The translations under genes and the position numbers were made by a program. Under the pieces are notes generated by a model, which was given only the letters and a program-made list of their open reading frames with translations, was not told the DNA's origin and ran no database searches. Of a stretch of 64,000 nucleotides of DNA, positions 8,104-15,412 are shown in pieces; the stretch's first letter is position 1, and each line of letters opens with the position of its first letter. The stretch lies in the NCBI RefSeq assembly GCF_015070375.1, contig NZ_JADCLL010000001.1, forward strand, positions 746,501 through 810,500, given 5' to 3'. The stretch is from Nocardioides kribbensis. GTDB lineage: Bacteria; Actinomycetota; Actinomycetes; Propionibacteriales; Nocardioidaceae.

Positions 8104-9102
8104 TCACACGAGGTCGCGGAAGCGCCGGGGCACGCGCACCAGCGGCTGGCTGCGCATCGCCTGCACCTGTCCGGCGCCGGTCGCGCGCCACATCGCGCCC
8201 TGGCGCTGCACGATGCGCTCCAGGCGCGCCGGTCGCGGACGGAAGCGCTCGACCTGCTCGAGGTCGATGTCGGCGGTGATCTCGTCGAGCAGGTCGACCA
8301 TCTCGTCGGCCGGGCGCTCCCAGCTGGTGCGCGCTGCGCGGCCGTCGTCGCGGAACGCCGCGTGCCGCTTGGCCGCGGCGTCGGCCAGGTGGTCGCGGTC
8401 GGCGAACTTGAGGTGGAACATGAACAGCTCCGGGTCGACCGCGTAGGGGCACTCGATGCCGTGGGAGGCGTGGGCCCAGCGCGCGGGCACCCACTTCAGG
8501 CTCGGCTTGCACATGAGGGGCGCGAACTTGGCCAGCGCGCGCTGCGAGAGCACGGGGGCGTCGTCGCGCAGCGGCCCCTCGCGGGAGACGTCGTGGACGA
8601 CGTTGAGGGCCGTGACGCCCACCGCCTGCCGCCCGGGCCGCGCCGCGACGTAGTGGAGCAGCGAGGCGTGGTGGTCGGGGTCGGGCACGATGAACTCGTC
8701 GGTGTCGCAGAACACCACCGCGTCGTAGGCCGCGAGCAGCCCGGCCGAGAGCCCCGCCATGACCTCCATCCGCGACGGCTCGAAGCCGCGCTTGCGCAGC
8801 GGGGGGATCCGCAGCACCGGCCCGGCCAGGTCATCGGTGGACCCGTCGGTCGTCTGGTCGTCGACCACGTAGACGTGCTCGGCGCCGACCTGGGCGCCGT
8901 AGTGACGCACCCAGCGCCCCAGCATGGCGCCCTCGTCGCGGGCCATGGTCATCACCGCCACGCTCGGCAGCTGGCCCTCGGGGGCGGCCGACACCAGGTG
9001 GGAGAGGTCGGCAGGGTCGGCGGGGTCCTCCGGCGCCGGGAGCGGGCGCGAGGGGTCCGACGGGTCCGCGGACCCCGAGGAGCGGCGGCGCAGGAGCGCC
9101 AT
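8104..9102 (-). CDS. Glycosyltransferase family 2-like protein (Glyco_tranf_2_4 type)
   Basis: The 332-residue protein has a charged Pro/Asp-rich N-terminus, then a GT-A domain: VAVMTMARDEGAMLGRWVRH, VYVVDDQTTDGS, then FCDTDEFIVPD, whose Asp-Thr-Asp fits the metal and nucleotide-sugar DXD motif. This is the pattern of soluble family-2-like transferases that act near polysaccharide loci. Donor and acceptor are unknown. The ATG at 9102 has GAGGAGG a few nt upstream and shares one base with the stop of sulfotransferase-like protein 3 (TGATG), so the two are co-translated. A hairpin follows the stop. The pairing suggests that this enzyme adds a sugar to, or prepares, the acceptor used by the neighbouring sulfotransferase. 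Confidence 0.75.
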   Translation of the reverse strand: MALLRRRSSGSADPSDPSRPLPAPEDPADPADLSHLVSAAPEGQLPSVAVMTMARDEGAMLGRWVRHYGAQVGAEHVYVVDDQTTDGSTDDLAGPVLRIPPLRKRGFEPSRMEVMAGLSAGLLAAYDAVVFCDTDEFIVPDPDHHASLLHYVAARPGRQAVGVTALNVVHDVSREGPLRDDAPVLSQRALAKFAPLMCKPSLKWVPARWAHASHGIECPYAVDPELFMFHLKFADRDHLADAAAKRHAAFRDDGRAARTSWERPADEMVDLLDEITADIDLEQVERFRPRPARLERIVQRQGAMWRATGAGQVQAMRSQPLVRVPRRFRDLV

Positions 9103-10181
9103 CAGTCCTCCTCGCCCCGACCGGCCGGCCCGGAGCCCTGCCGGCGCGCCGCGCGGCGCTGCTTGCGCTCGCTCTGGCCCCACTCGCGCACGAGCAGCTC
9201 GAGCCCGTCGACGGCGGCGGCCAGCTGGTCCTCGGCGGAGATCTCATCGGTGTGCACGCCCGGCACCCGCACGGGTCGGAGGTCCTCGAGGTCGCCCACC
9301 ACGCGGTGCCCGGCGCTGGCGAGGCGCTCGACCTGCGCGTGCGCCTCCTCGCGCACCCACTCCTCGTCCAGGCCCAGCCGGGGCTCGAGGGGGGTGCGGG
9401 CCACGAGACCGCGCTTGGCCAGGGAGTGCTTCACGAACCGGTCGTAGCCCTGCGGGACCGCTCCGTCCACCACCATCTTCTCGTTGAGGCGACGCAGCAC
9501 CATGGCCGTGGCCGGACCGATGGAGCGGTTGGACCGCACCTCGAGGTCGTAGCCCGAGGGGTCGACGCCGAGCACCTCGGCGAAGCGCCGCCAGAGCAGG
9601 TCGTGGGGCGCGCCCGAGGGCGGCACCGTCACCAGGGTGAGTCGACCCTCGCCGAGCACCCGCGCCCAGCGCTCCGCGATGACCGGGAGGTCCTGGTGGC
9701 GCCAGAAGTTGCGCGCGATCGGGGAGTCCCTGTCGCGGTCGCGCACGGCCGCCAGGAAGTCGGGCCAGGTCGCCGACGAGCCGTTCTGCATCGACTCCAG
9801 CCACATCGCCGGGATGTTGCGCGACAGGTCGCGACACGTCATCACCGCCTCGACGGTGGTGTCGGGGAAGGCGGCGAGGATCTGCTCGATCTTGGCCTCG
9901 CTGCGCGGGCCGAGGAACTCCATCGAGACGACTGCGGTGCCCTCCCAGCGGCTGGCGTCCTCGACGACGGCGGCCCAGGACCCGTCGACCGGCATCGGAC
10001 GCTGGCCCGGCCCGCCGCGCTCGATCAGCTCCCGCACGGCCTTCACCTGCTCGCGCCAGCGGCTGCCGGCGAAGAGCACGCCCGACTCGGCGAGACGCTC
10101 CCGGTGGTGGCCCAGGACGTTCTGGACGAAGCTCGTGCCGGACTTCATCGAGCCGATGTGCAGCACCAGTCGTCGCGCCAT
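9102..10181 (-). CDS. Sulfotransferase-like P-loop protein 3 (MKSGTS type)
   Basis: The 359-residue paralogue reads MARRLVLHIG then SMKSGTSFVQNVL, followed by VVSMEFLGP, VMTCRDLSRNIPAMWLE, VTVPPSGAPHDLLWRRFA, a N-R-S-I-G motif before LRRLNEKM, and DLEDLRPVRVPGVH. By eye it is closest to the copy at 2677, sharing FVQ, MEFLGP and VPGVH. The C-terminus is rich in Arg, Gln and Gly. ATG 10181 is preferred to the ATG at 10187 because it lies 9 nt after GGAGG and matches the paralogue starts. Its stop overlaps the start of the glycosyltransferase at 9102. It probably transfers a sulfuryl group from PAPS in the cytosol; the acceptor is unknown. Confidence 0.8.
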   Translation of the reverse strand: MARRLVLHIGSMKSGTSFVQNVLGHHRERLAESGVLFAGSRWREQVKAVRELIERGGPGQRPMPVDGSWAAVVEDASRWEGTAVVSMEFLGPRSEAKIEQILAAFPDTTVEAVMTCRDLSRNIPAMWLESMQNGSSATWPDFLAAVRDRDRDSPIARNFWRHQDLPVIAERWARVLGEGRLTLVTVPPSGAPHDLLWRRFAEVLGVDPSGYDLEVRSNRSIGPATAMVLRRLNEKMVVDGAVPQGYDRFVKHSLAKRGLVARTPLEPRLGLDEEWVREEAHAQVERLASAGHRVVGDLEDLRPVRVPGVHTDEISAEDQLAAAVDGLELLVREWGQSERKQRRAARRQGSGPAGRGEED

Positions 10182-10233
10182 GGGCATGCTCCTCCGAGAG
10201 GTCGTCGGGTGGGGCACCGGCCGGACGGGAGCG

Positions 10234-12225
10234 TCAGGGAAGCGTGACGCGGGAGACCGGCACCCAGTGATCCGTCGCCAGCCTCACCAGCGGGATGCGG
10301 CTCGGAGCATACCCGTCCCAGGTCGCGTCGCCGGGACCGAAGAGCCAGTCCACGCGCATCGTGCCGCGCGGCGGGGTGCAGCGGCCGTCGGCGTAGCGCC
10401 CTCCGGTCGCGCTGCGCAGGGTGGTGCCGGCCATGACCTTGCAGACGATGGTCTCCTTCTCGTTCATGTCGCCCACGTAGAAGACGGGCACGCCGGTGGC
10501 CTCGAGCTCGTTGATCCGGGCCAGCTGGGCGCGCACGGCCTTGTCCCGCTTGGCCTGGTACTCCCAGGGCGCGTTGTGGACGGCCATCACCCAGATGCGT
10601 CGCCCCGTGGCGCGGTGCTCGAGGAGCACGACGGGCCGGTCGAGCTCGCGGCTGATGAACTGGGTCCGGATGACGGTGCGCTCGACCGGCTTCCACACGT
10701 CGCGCCGCCACAGCAGGGCCGACTCGACACCCAGGTCGCCGGACGCCGGGGTCTGGAAGCTGGCGTACTCGCCCTCGCCGGCGGCGAGGATCGCCGCGAG
10801 CTGCTCGGCGGTCTGCTCCTGCACGCCGACGACGTCGGCGTCGAGGGTGCGCAGCGCGCGGGCGGTCCACTCCGCGCGCATGCGCGCGGGGGCCAGCTGG
10901 TCGTCGTGGGCGTAGGGCCGGGTGTGGCCGTTGCCGACGGTGTTGAAGGTGGCGATGCGGAAGCTGAGCGGTCCCTCGCGGCGCGTCACCGTCGGCGGGC
11001 TCGTGCTCGGAGCCTGCCGCGCGGCGGTCCCCGGCACGGCGGTCTGGCCGCGCTCGTCGTTGCCGACGCAGGCGCGCTGGCCCTCGCTCGTGCGGGCGCA
11101 CCCGTGCAGCCAGCCCAGGCTGAGGTCGGTCCAGGTGCCGGGGCCGACGACCGGCACCGGGCTGCTCCCACCGGGCGCGGAGCCGTCACCGAGCTGGCCG
11201 TAGACGTCGGAGCCCCAGCACCACCGTCGCTGCGCGTCGTCGATCAGGCAGGAGGTGCCCTCGCCCACGGCCACCCGCTTGGCGACGTGGCCACCGGCCA
11301 CGGCGACCGGCGAGGTGGACCCGGCGAGGGCGCCCGTGCCGAGCTGGCCCTGGTCGCCCCGACCCCAGCAGCTCACCGCACCGGCGCCGGTGCGGGCGCA
11401 GGCGTGGGTCCACGAGACCGACACCCCGCTCCACGTGGCGCCGGTGCCGACGCGGGTCGGCTCGGCACGGTCGCGGTTGTCGCCCACGCCGAGCTGGCCG
11501 AAGAGGTTGCGACCCCAGCACCACAGCGAGCCGTCGCCCTTGACCGCGCAGGTCGACCAGCCGTTGACCGAGACGCGCTTCCAGTCCGCCCCGGGCACCC
11601 GGGTGGGCGTGGTCCGGTCCTGGTCGCCCGGCACGCCCAGCTGACCGGCGGAGTCGTCGCCCCAGCACCACAGGGTGCTGTCGGCGCGGGTCGCGCAGGT
11701 GTGGAACCAGCCCGTCGAGACCTGCTTCCACTGCCTGCCGGCCACCCGGGTGGGCTCCAGGCGCACGTCGCGGGTGCCGTCGCCCAGCTGGCCGCGGTGA
11801 TTGACGCCCCAGCACCACAGGCTGGCGTCGGTGCGGGTGGCGCACGTCGAGGCGCCGCCGGCCGACACCGTGGCCCACGCGGTCGATCCCCCCACCTGCT
11901 CGGGGATCGCGGTGCCGGGGCCGGTGCGGTCGAGGCCGAGCTGGCCGTAGGTGTTGCGTCCCCAGCACCACAGGGTGCGGTCGCCGCGGATCTCGCAGGA
12001 GTGCTCGCCGCCGGCGGCGACCCGGCGTACGGCGGGCGCCCGGCGGGCCGGTGCGTCGACGGCGGTGACCGCGGCCGACCTCGCCGAGGCGCCTGCGGAC
12101 CGCGGCTCGTCCGCGGCCCGGGCCACCGTGCCGGCGCCGGCCAGCAGGGTGGCCACCAGGACGACGAGGGCGGCCAGGACGACCACAGCACCCGTGGGGG
12201 CGTGCGGGCGCAGGGGAAGGCGCAT
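10234..12225 (-). CDS. Secreted RCC1-propeller / endonuclease-exonuclease-phosphatase fusion
   Basis: The 663-residue protein has a signal peptide (hydrophobic core about residues 12-31, likely cut after ARA). It then has seven RCC1-like repeats, each built around a WCWG-x-GQLG-type segment, making one seven-bladed propeller. A Ser/Thr/Pro linker follows. From about residue 390 there is a complete EEP domain: IATFNTVGNG, VVGVQEQTAEQ, MAVHNAPW, YVGDMNEKE and ATDHWVPV. Each propeller repeat carries two cysteines about 9 residues apart, consistent with one disulfide per blade in an exported protein. It is an extracellular phosphodiesterase or nuclease with a binding propeller; the substrate is unknown. 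ATG 12225 follows GGAG; a longer frame to 12333 lacks a signal peptide at its start. Confidence 0.85.
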   Translation of the reverse strand: MRLPLRPHAPTGAVVVLAALVVLVATLLAGAGTVARAADEPRSAGASARSAAVTAVDAPARRAPAVRRVAAGGEHSCEIRGDRTLWCWGRNTYGQLGLDRTGPGTAIPEQVGGSTAWATVSAGGASTCATRTDASLWCWGVNHRGQLGDGTRDVRLEPTRVAGRQWKQVSTGWFHTCATRADSTLWCWGDDSAGQLGVPGDQDRTTPTRVPGADWKRVSVNGWSTCAVKGDGSLWCWGRNLFGQLGVGDNRDRAEPTRVGTGATWSGVSVSWTHACARTGAGAVSCWGRGDQGQLGTGALAGSTSPVAVAGGHVAKRVAVGEGTSCLIDDAQRRWCWGSDVYGQLGDGSAPGGSSPVPVVGPGTWTDLSLGWLHGCARTSEGQRACVGNDERGQTAVPGTAARQAPSTSPPTVTRREGPLSFRIATFNTVGNGHTRPYAHDDQLAPARMRAEWTARALRTLDADVVGVQEQTAEQLAAILAAGEGEYASFQTPASGDLGVESALLWRRDVWKPVERTVIRTQFISRELDRPVVLLEHRATGRRIWVMAVHNAPWEYQAKRDKAVRAQLARINELEATGVPVFYVGDMNEKETIVCKVMAGTTLRSATGGRYADGRCTPPRGTMRVDWLFGPGDATWDGYAPSRIPLVRLATDHWVPVSRVTLP

Positions 12226-12252
12226 GACGTGCTCCGACTCGGGGAAGAGGAG

Positions 12253-12288
12253 GGGGGACCGGGGAAGGCTAACCTCCCCCGGTCCCCC
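12253..12288 (-). terminator. 12-bp GC hairpin between the PLD-like and RCC1 genes
   Basis: 12253-12264 pairs perfectly with 12277-12288 around a 12-nt loop. It lies between the stop at 12357 and the next start at 12225 on the same strand, fitting a terminator or attenuator. Confidence 0.5.
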
Positions 12289-12356
12289 ACGTCCCGCGAT
12301 CGGGCGAGGCGCCTCTCGCGCCCCGCCCGCCACTCACGTCACAGACGTCCCGGACA

Positions 12357-13682
12357 TCACTGCGTCAGCAGCCACGCCTTGGCGTAGGGATCGACGTCGG
12401 TGGCCGCACGACCGGCCACGACCCGGCTGACCGGCGGGTTGGCGAACAGCGTGTTGGCCCAGGAGATGTACTGGCGCACGATGCCGTCGCGCGTGATGAT
12501 CATGCCCTGCTCGTCGGACTTCAGGCTCGAGCCCGACCAGTTCGCCGAGCCGTTGAGCACGATCCGGTCGCCACGGCTGCCGCCGTAGTTGCCGCTGATG
12601 GCGATCGACTTGATGTGCAGGTAGCGGTCGTAGACGCCGTCGCCGTCGGGGTCCTGCACGATGTGGCGCCGCGGCACGGGGCCCAGGATGTCGCGGACGT
12701 TGGGCGTCATCACCGAGTAGTTGATGCGAATGTTGCACCCGGCGTTGTACTTCTGGCGGATCGCCCGGGCGACCGCCTCGCCGCGCAGGCCGTTGAAGAC
12801 CGACTGCATGATCCGGATCTGGGTCCGGCCGTTGATGCCGAAGCCCTTCCGCACGTTCTTGCACCGGGTCTTGCCGAGCATGTCCACGACCTGGTCGGAG
12901 CGCCCCAGGCGCGGGTAGAACCACGAGCGGTAGTCACCCTCGGCGAAGGTGTCGAACGTCGGGCGGTGCAGCTTGTCGCGCGAGGCCTGCGTGAAGATGC
13001 GCTCGTAGCCCCGGTAGGTCTTCTCCCGCCCGGCGAGCGTGATGAGGTCGTCCCACTGGTTGTTGGCCGCCGACTCGGTGAGGTTGCCGGAGCCCTGCAT
13101 CACGACGTGTCGCGACTTCCCCACCTTGCTGAAGAGGAAGAACTTCGAGTGCACGATGCCCGTGCCGGCCTTGCCGCGGCAGGAGTTGTTGCAGACCCGG
13201 AACCAGCTGCGCATGCCCGCCTTGCGGGACTTGTTGCCGACCGCGAGAGCCCGCTTGAGGGTCCGGTAGGACCCGTCGGGCTGCTGCTGGGCGGCCAGAC
13301 CGCCCGACATGATGACGCGGACGCTGACGCCGCGCTGGTGCGCGGCGCGCAGCGAGCGCACGAAGAGCTCGCTCTTGAAGTTCCACGTGATCATCCGGAT
13401 CCGCTCGCCCGCGGGCGTGCGGGCGATGGCCTCGCGGATGTGCTTGTTGATGACGTGGGACCGGTCGTTGAGGGGGTTGTTGAAGAGCAGTCCCTGGGGC
13501 ACGGTGTAGCCGCCCGCCCGCTGCCGCGACGGGCCCGAGGCCGACGCGTAGCGGTCGACCGACGACACCTCGACCGACGCGGCGGTGGCGCTGGGCGCGG
13601 CCTGGCTCGGCACGGCGACCGCACCGCTCAGCAGCAGCGGCAGGCCCACGAGGGCGCCCACCAGCATCCGGCGTACAAACAT
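12357..13682 (-). CDS. Secreted phospholipase D-like protein with altered HKD motifs
   Basis: The 441-residue protein has a signal peptide (about residues 1-28, ending SQA) and two PLD halves. The first has IVHSKFFLFSKVG and GSGNLTES; the second has YLHIKSIAISGNYGG and GSANWSG. Both keep His and Lys of the HxK motif and the downstream G-S-x-N, but the Asp normally found four residues after the Lys is Ser in both halves. It should be an exported phosphodiesterase or transphosphatidylase-like enzyme; several Cys suggest disulfides. The ATG at 13682 with GGAG 5 nt upstream starts right at the signal peptide. It is preceded by tandem hairpins and followed by a terminator, so it is probably its own unit. 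Confidence 0.85.
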   Translation of the reverse strand: MFVRRMLVGALVGLPLLLSGAVAVPSQAAPSATAASVEVSSVDRYASASGPSRQRAGGYTVPQGLLFNNPLNDRSHVINKHIREAIARTPAGERIRMITWNFKSELFVRSLRAAHQRGVSVRVIMSGGLAAQQQPDGSYRTLKRALAVGNKSRKAGMRSWFRVCNNSCRGKAGTGIVHSKFFLFSKVGKSRHVVMQGSGNLTESAANNQWDDLITLAGREKTYRGYERIFTQASRDKLHRPTFDTFAEGDYRSWFYPRLGRSDQVVDMLGKTRCKNVRKGFGINGRTQIRIMQSVFNGLRGEAVARAIRQKYNAGCNIRINYSVMTPNVRDILGPVPRRHIVQDPDGDGVYDRYLHIKSIAISGNYGGSRGDRIVLNGSANWSGSSLKSDEQGMIITRDGIVRQYISWANTLFANPPVSRVVAGRAATDVDPYAKAWLLTQ

Positions 13683-13698
13683 CCTTGCTCCATTTCCC

Positions 13699-13738
13699 GA
13701 CCCGCGATGGCGGGTCGTTCGCCTGCCGACGGCAGGCG
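13699..13738 (-). terminator. Two tandem GC hairpins
   Basis: One stem pairs 13720-13727 with 13731-13738 (loop 3 nt); a second pairs 13699-13705 with 13710-13716 (loop 4 nt). They fill the 69-nt gap between the lipoprotein stop (13752) and the PLD-like start (13682). They may end the lipoprotein transcript or form the leader of the PLD-like gene. Confidence 0.5.
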
Positions 13739-13751
13739 TTCGCACCCTTGA

Positions 13752-14171
13752 TCAGCCTTGGCAGCTGCGCAGGGCCCGACGGTACTCGGGGCTCTGCGCG
13801 AGGCTCTCGGTCTCGTTGACGACGTTGCCGGGGACGGCGTAGAACCGGCCCGCGTGCTCCACGATGGTCTGGCCGAACTCGCAGCGACGGCGCTCCGGAT
13901 CCTCGACCCGACCGTCCTGCACGCACCCGGCGTAGCCGCGTGGCAGGTCCTGGCCCGCCACCCAGACCGCGTCGCACTCCGGGAGGCCCGAGCCGGAGGG
14001 CGAGGTGGAGGTCGAGGTGGAGGTCGACGTGGAGGACGACGGCGACGGGTCGGTGGCCTGTTCGGCCGGGCCGGCCGACCCGCTGTCGGACCCGCAGCCG
14101 GCGAGGAGCACGACGAGGAGGGCCCCTGCCGACGGCAGGAGGGCCCGGCGTCGTCGTCCGCGGTCGCTCAC
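13752..14171 (-). CDS. Putative lipoprotein with Ser/Thr linker
   Basis: The 139-residue protein starts VSDRGRRRRALL, has a short hydrophobic core, and a lipobox LLAGC at about residue 30, so the cysteine should be lipidated and the protein held on the outer face of the membrane. A low-complexity Ser/Thr stretch (alternating S and T) follows, then an 80-residue domain with four cysteines (ECDAVW, GCVQDG, RRCEFG, RSCQG) that may form two disulfides. I do not recognise the domain. The GTG at 14171 is chosen because TACCCT lies exactly 6 nt upstream, as in other leaderless units here; an ATG at 14189 would lie upstream of that box. Confidence 0.7.
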   Translation of the reverse strand: MSDRGRRRRALLPSAGALLVVLLAGCGSDSGSAGPAEQATDPSPSSSTSTSTSTSTSPSGSGLPECDAVWVAGQDLPRGYAGCVQDGRVEDPERRRCEFGQTIVEHAGRFYAVPGNVVNETESLAQSPEYRRALRSCQG

Positions 14172-14177
14172 CCCAGC

Positions 14178-14183
14178 AGGGTA
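14178..14183 (-). promoter_or_regulatory. -10 hexamer TACCCT, leaderless lipoprotein start
   Basis: TACCCT on the minus strand is followed by GCTGGG and then the GTG at 14171: 6-nt spacing and no clear Shine-Dalgarno. Confidence 0.5.
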
Positions 14184-14196
14184 AAGCATGCCCGGG

Positions 14197-15327
14197 TCAC
14201 CGGGTCCCGGCCACGGCGCGCAGCAGGGCCGCCGACTCGGCCACCAGGCGGTCGACCTCGTCTCCCGGGCCGGGCGGGTCGACCGGGTCGACCGGGTCGA
14301 CCGACCCTGCCCCCGTCGCGGCGACCAGCGCGGACCGCGCGTGCTCGTGCAGGGCCCGGGCGGCACGCAGCACGTGGGCGGGGTCAGGGGGGCTCACGGC
14401 GTCGGGGTAGTCGGACGGGTCGGCGTCGACCGGGAGGTCCTCGAGGTCACCCGTCAGGCCGACGCGCCCGCCGGTGACGAGCGCCCGGATGTCGGCGTTG
14501 CGCCGCGCGGCGGCCGCGGCGGCCGTGCGGTCGAGGACCGGACGCTCCTCCAGGGCGCGCAGCGCGCCGAGCGGGCCGAGCGCCGCCTCCCGCACGAGCG
14601 CGCGGTAGACCGGGCCGGGCAGCCCCGTGAGCAGGGTGTTGGCGCGGCGCAGCACGTCACAGGAGGCGTAGCCGAGCGAGTCGTTGCGCCGGGCCACCGA
14701 CGGGTCCGCGATCGAGGCGTCGAGACCCGCGGCGGTGGCGAAGCGCCGCCACAGCTCCGAGGCGGGCGCGTGGCCCGGCACGGTCACCAGCCCGACGCCG
14801 GCCACGGCCGGGTGGTCGCCCCACCGCGCCACCACGACCGGCACGTCCTGGGCCCGGTGGAAGACCCGGTGGGCCCGCGAGCCGCCCTCGGGGTCCTCGA
14901 TGAGTCGCAGGTAGCTGGCCCAGTCGTCCTTGCCCTGGTTGCGGGTGAAGGTCTGCCACTGGGCGGCCACGGCGCGCAGCTGGTCGCGCACGGTCACGAC
15001 GACGCTCACCTCGAGCCCGCGCAGGGGGCTCACCAGCTCCTCGACCTGGGCCTCGGTGGCGAACCCGAGGAACTCCATCGAGACCACCGACACCTCCGCG
15101 GGCGAGGCGTGGACCCGGGCCGCGAGGTCGAGCCAGCGGGCCCGGTTGCGCCGCGGGGCCTCGGGAAGGCGCAGCATGCGGCGCACCGCGCGGGTCTGGA
15201 CGCCGAAGCCGCCGACGAACTCGGCACCCGAGGCGAGCAGCTCCTGCTTGTGGCCGCCGAGGATGGACTGCACGTAGCTCGTCCCGGACTTCATCGTCCC
15301 CACGTGGAGCACGACTCGACTGCTCAA
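14197..15327 (-). CDS. Sulfotransferase-like P-loop protein 4 (MKSGTS type)
   Basis: The 376-residue paralogue has VVLHVGTMKSGTSYVQ near its N-terminus, then VVSMEFLGF, VVTVRDQLRAVAAQWQ, VTVPGHAPASELWRRFA, a N-D-S-L-G motif before LRRAN, and DLEDLPVD near the C-terminus. It belongs to the MKSGTS group with the copies at 2677 and 9102. The last 60 residues include a short Val-Asp-Pro repeat. A TTG start at 15327 is proposed because GGGAGG lies 4 nt upstream and it puts the P-loop at the usual distance; the first ATG in frame (15369) has no ribosome binding site. A TACGGT box lies near 15368-15373. The expected role is PAPS-dependent sulfation of an unknown acceptor. Confidence 0.75.
   Translation of the reverse strand: MSSRVVLHVGTMKSGTSYVQSILGGHKQELLASGAEFVGGFGVQTRAVRRMLRLPEAPRRNRARWLDLAARVHASPAEVSVVSMEFLGFATEAQVEELVSPLRGLEVSVVVTVRDQLRAVAAQWQTFTRNQGKDDWASYLRLIEDPEGGSRAHRVFHRAQDVPVVVARWGDHPAVAGVGLVTVPGHAPASELWRRFATAAGLDASIADPSVARRNDSLGYASCDVLRRANTLLTGLPGPVYRALVREAALGPLGALRALEERPVLDRTAAAAAARRNADIRALVTGGRVGLTGDLEDLPVDADPSDYPDAVSPPDPAHVLRAARALHEHARSALVAATGAGSVDPVDPVDPPGPGDEVDRLVAESAALLRAVAGTR
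14276..14302. repeat. Three 9-bp tandem repeats in sulfotransferase-like gene 4
   Basis: Three perfect copies of GGGTCGACC (14276-14284, 14285-14293, 14294-14302) code for a Val-Asp-Pro repeat near the C-terminus of the protein. Confidence 0.8.
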
Positions 15328-15387
15328 CGGGCCTCCCGGGGAGATGGAGCCGATCTGGCGCGGGAGCACCGTAGCACCGCGTCCCGA

Positions 15388-15411
15388 CCGCGCCGCCGCC
15401 CCGCGGCGCGG
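15388..15411 (-). terminator. GC hairpin after sulfotransferase-like gene 5
   Basis: 15388-15396 pairs with 15403-15411 (9 bp, 6-nt loop) directly after the stop at 15413. Confidence 0.5.
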
Positions 15412-15412
15412 G

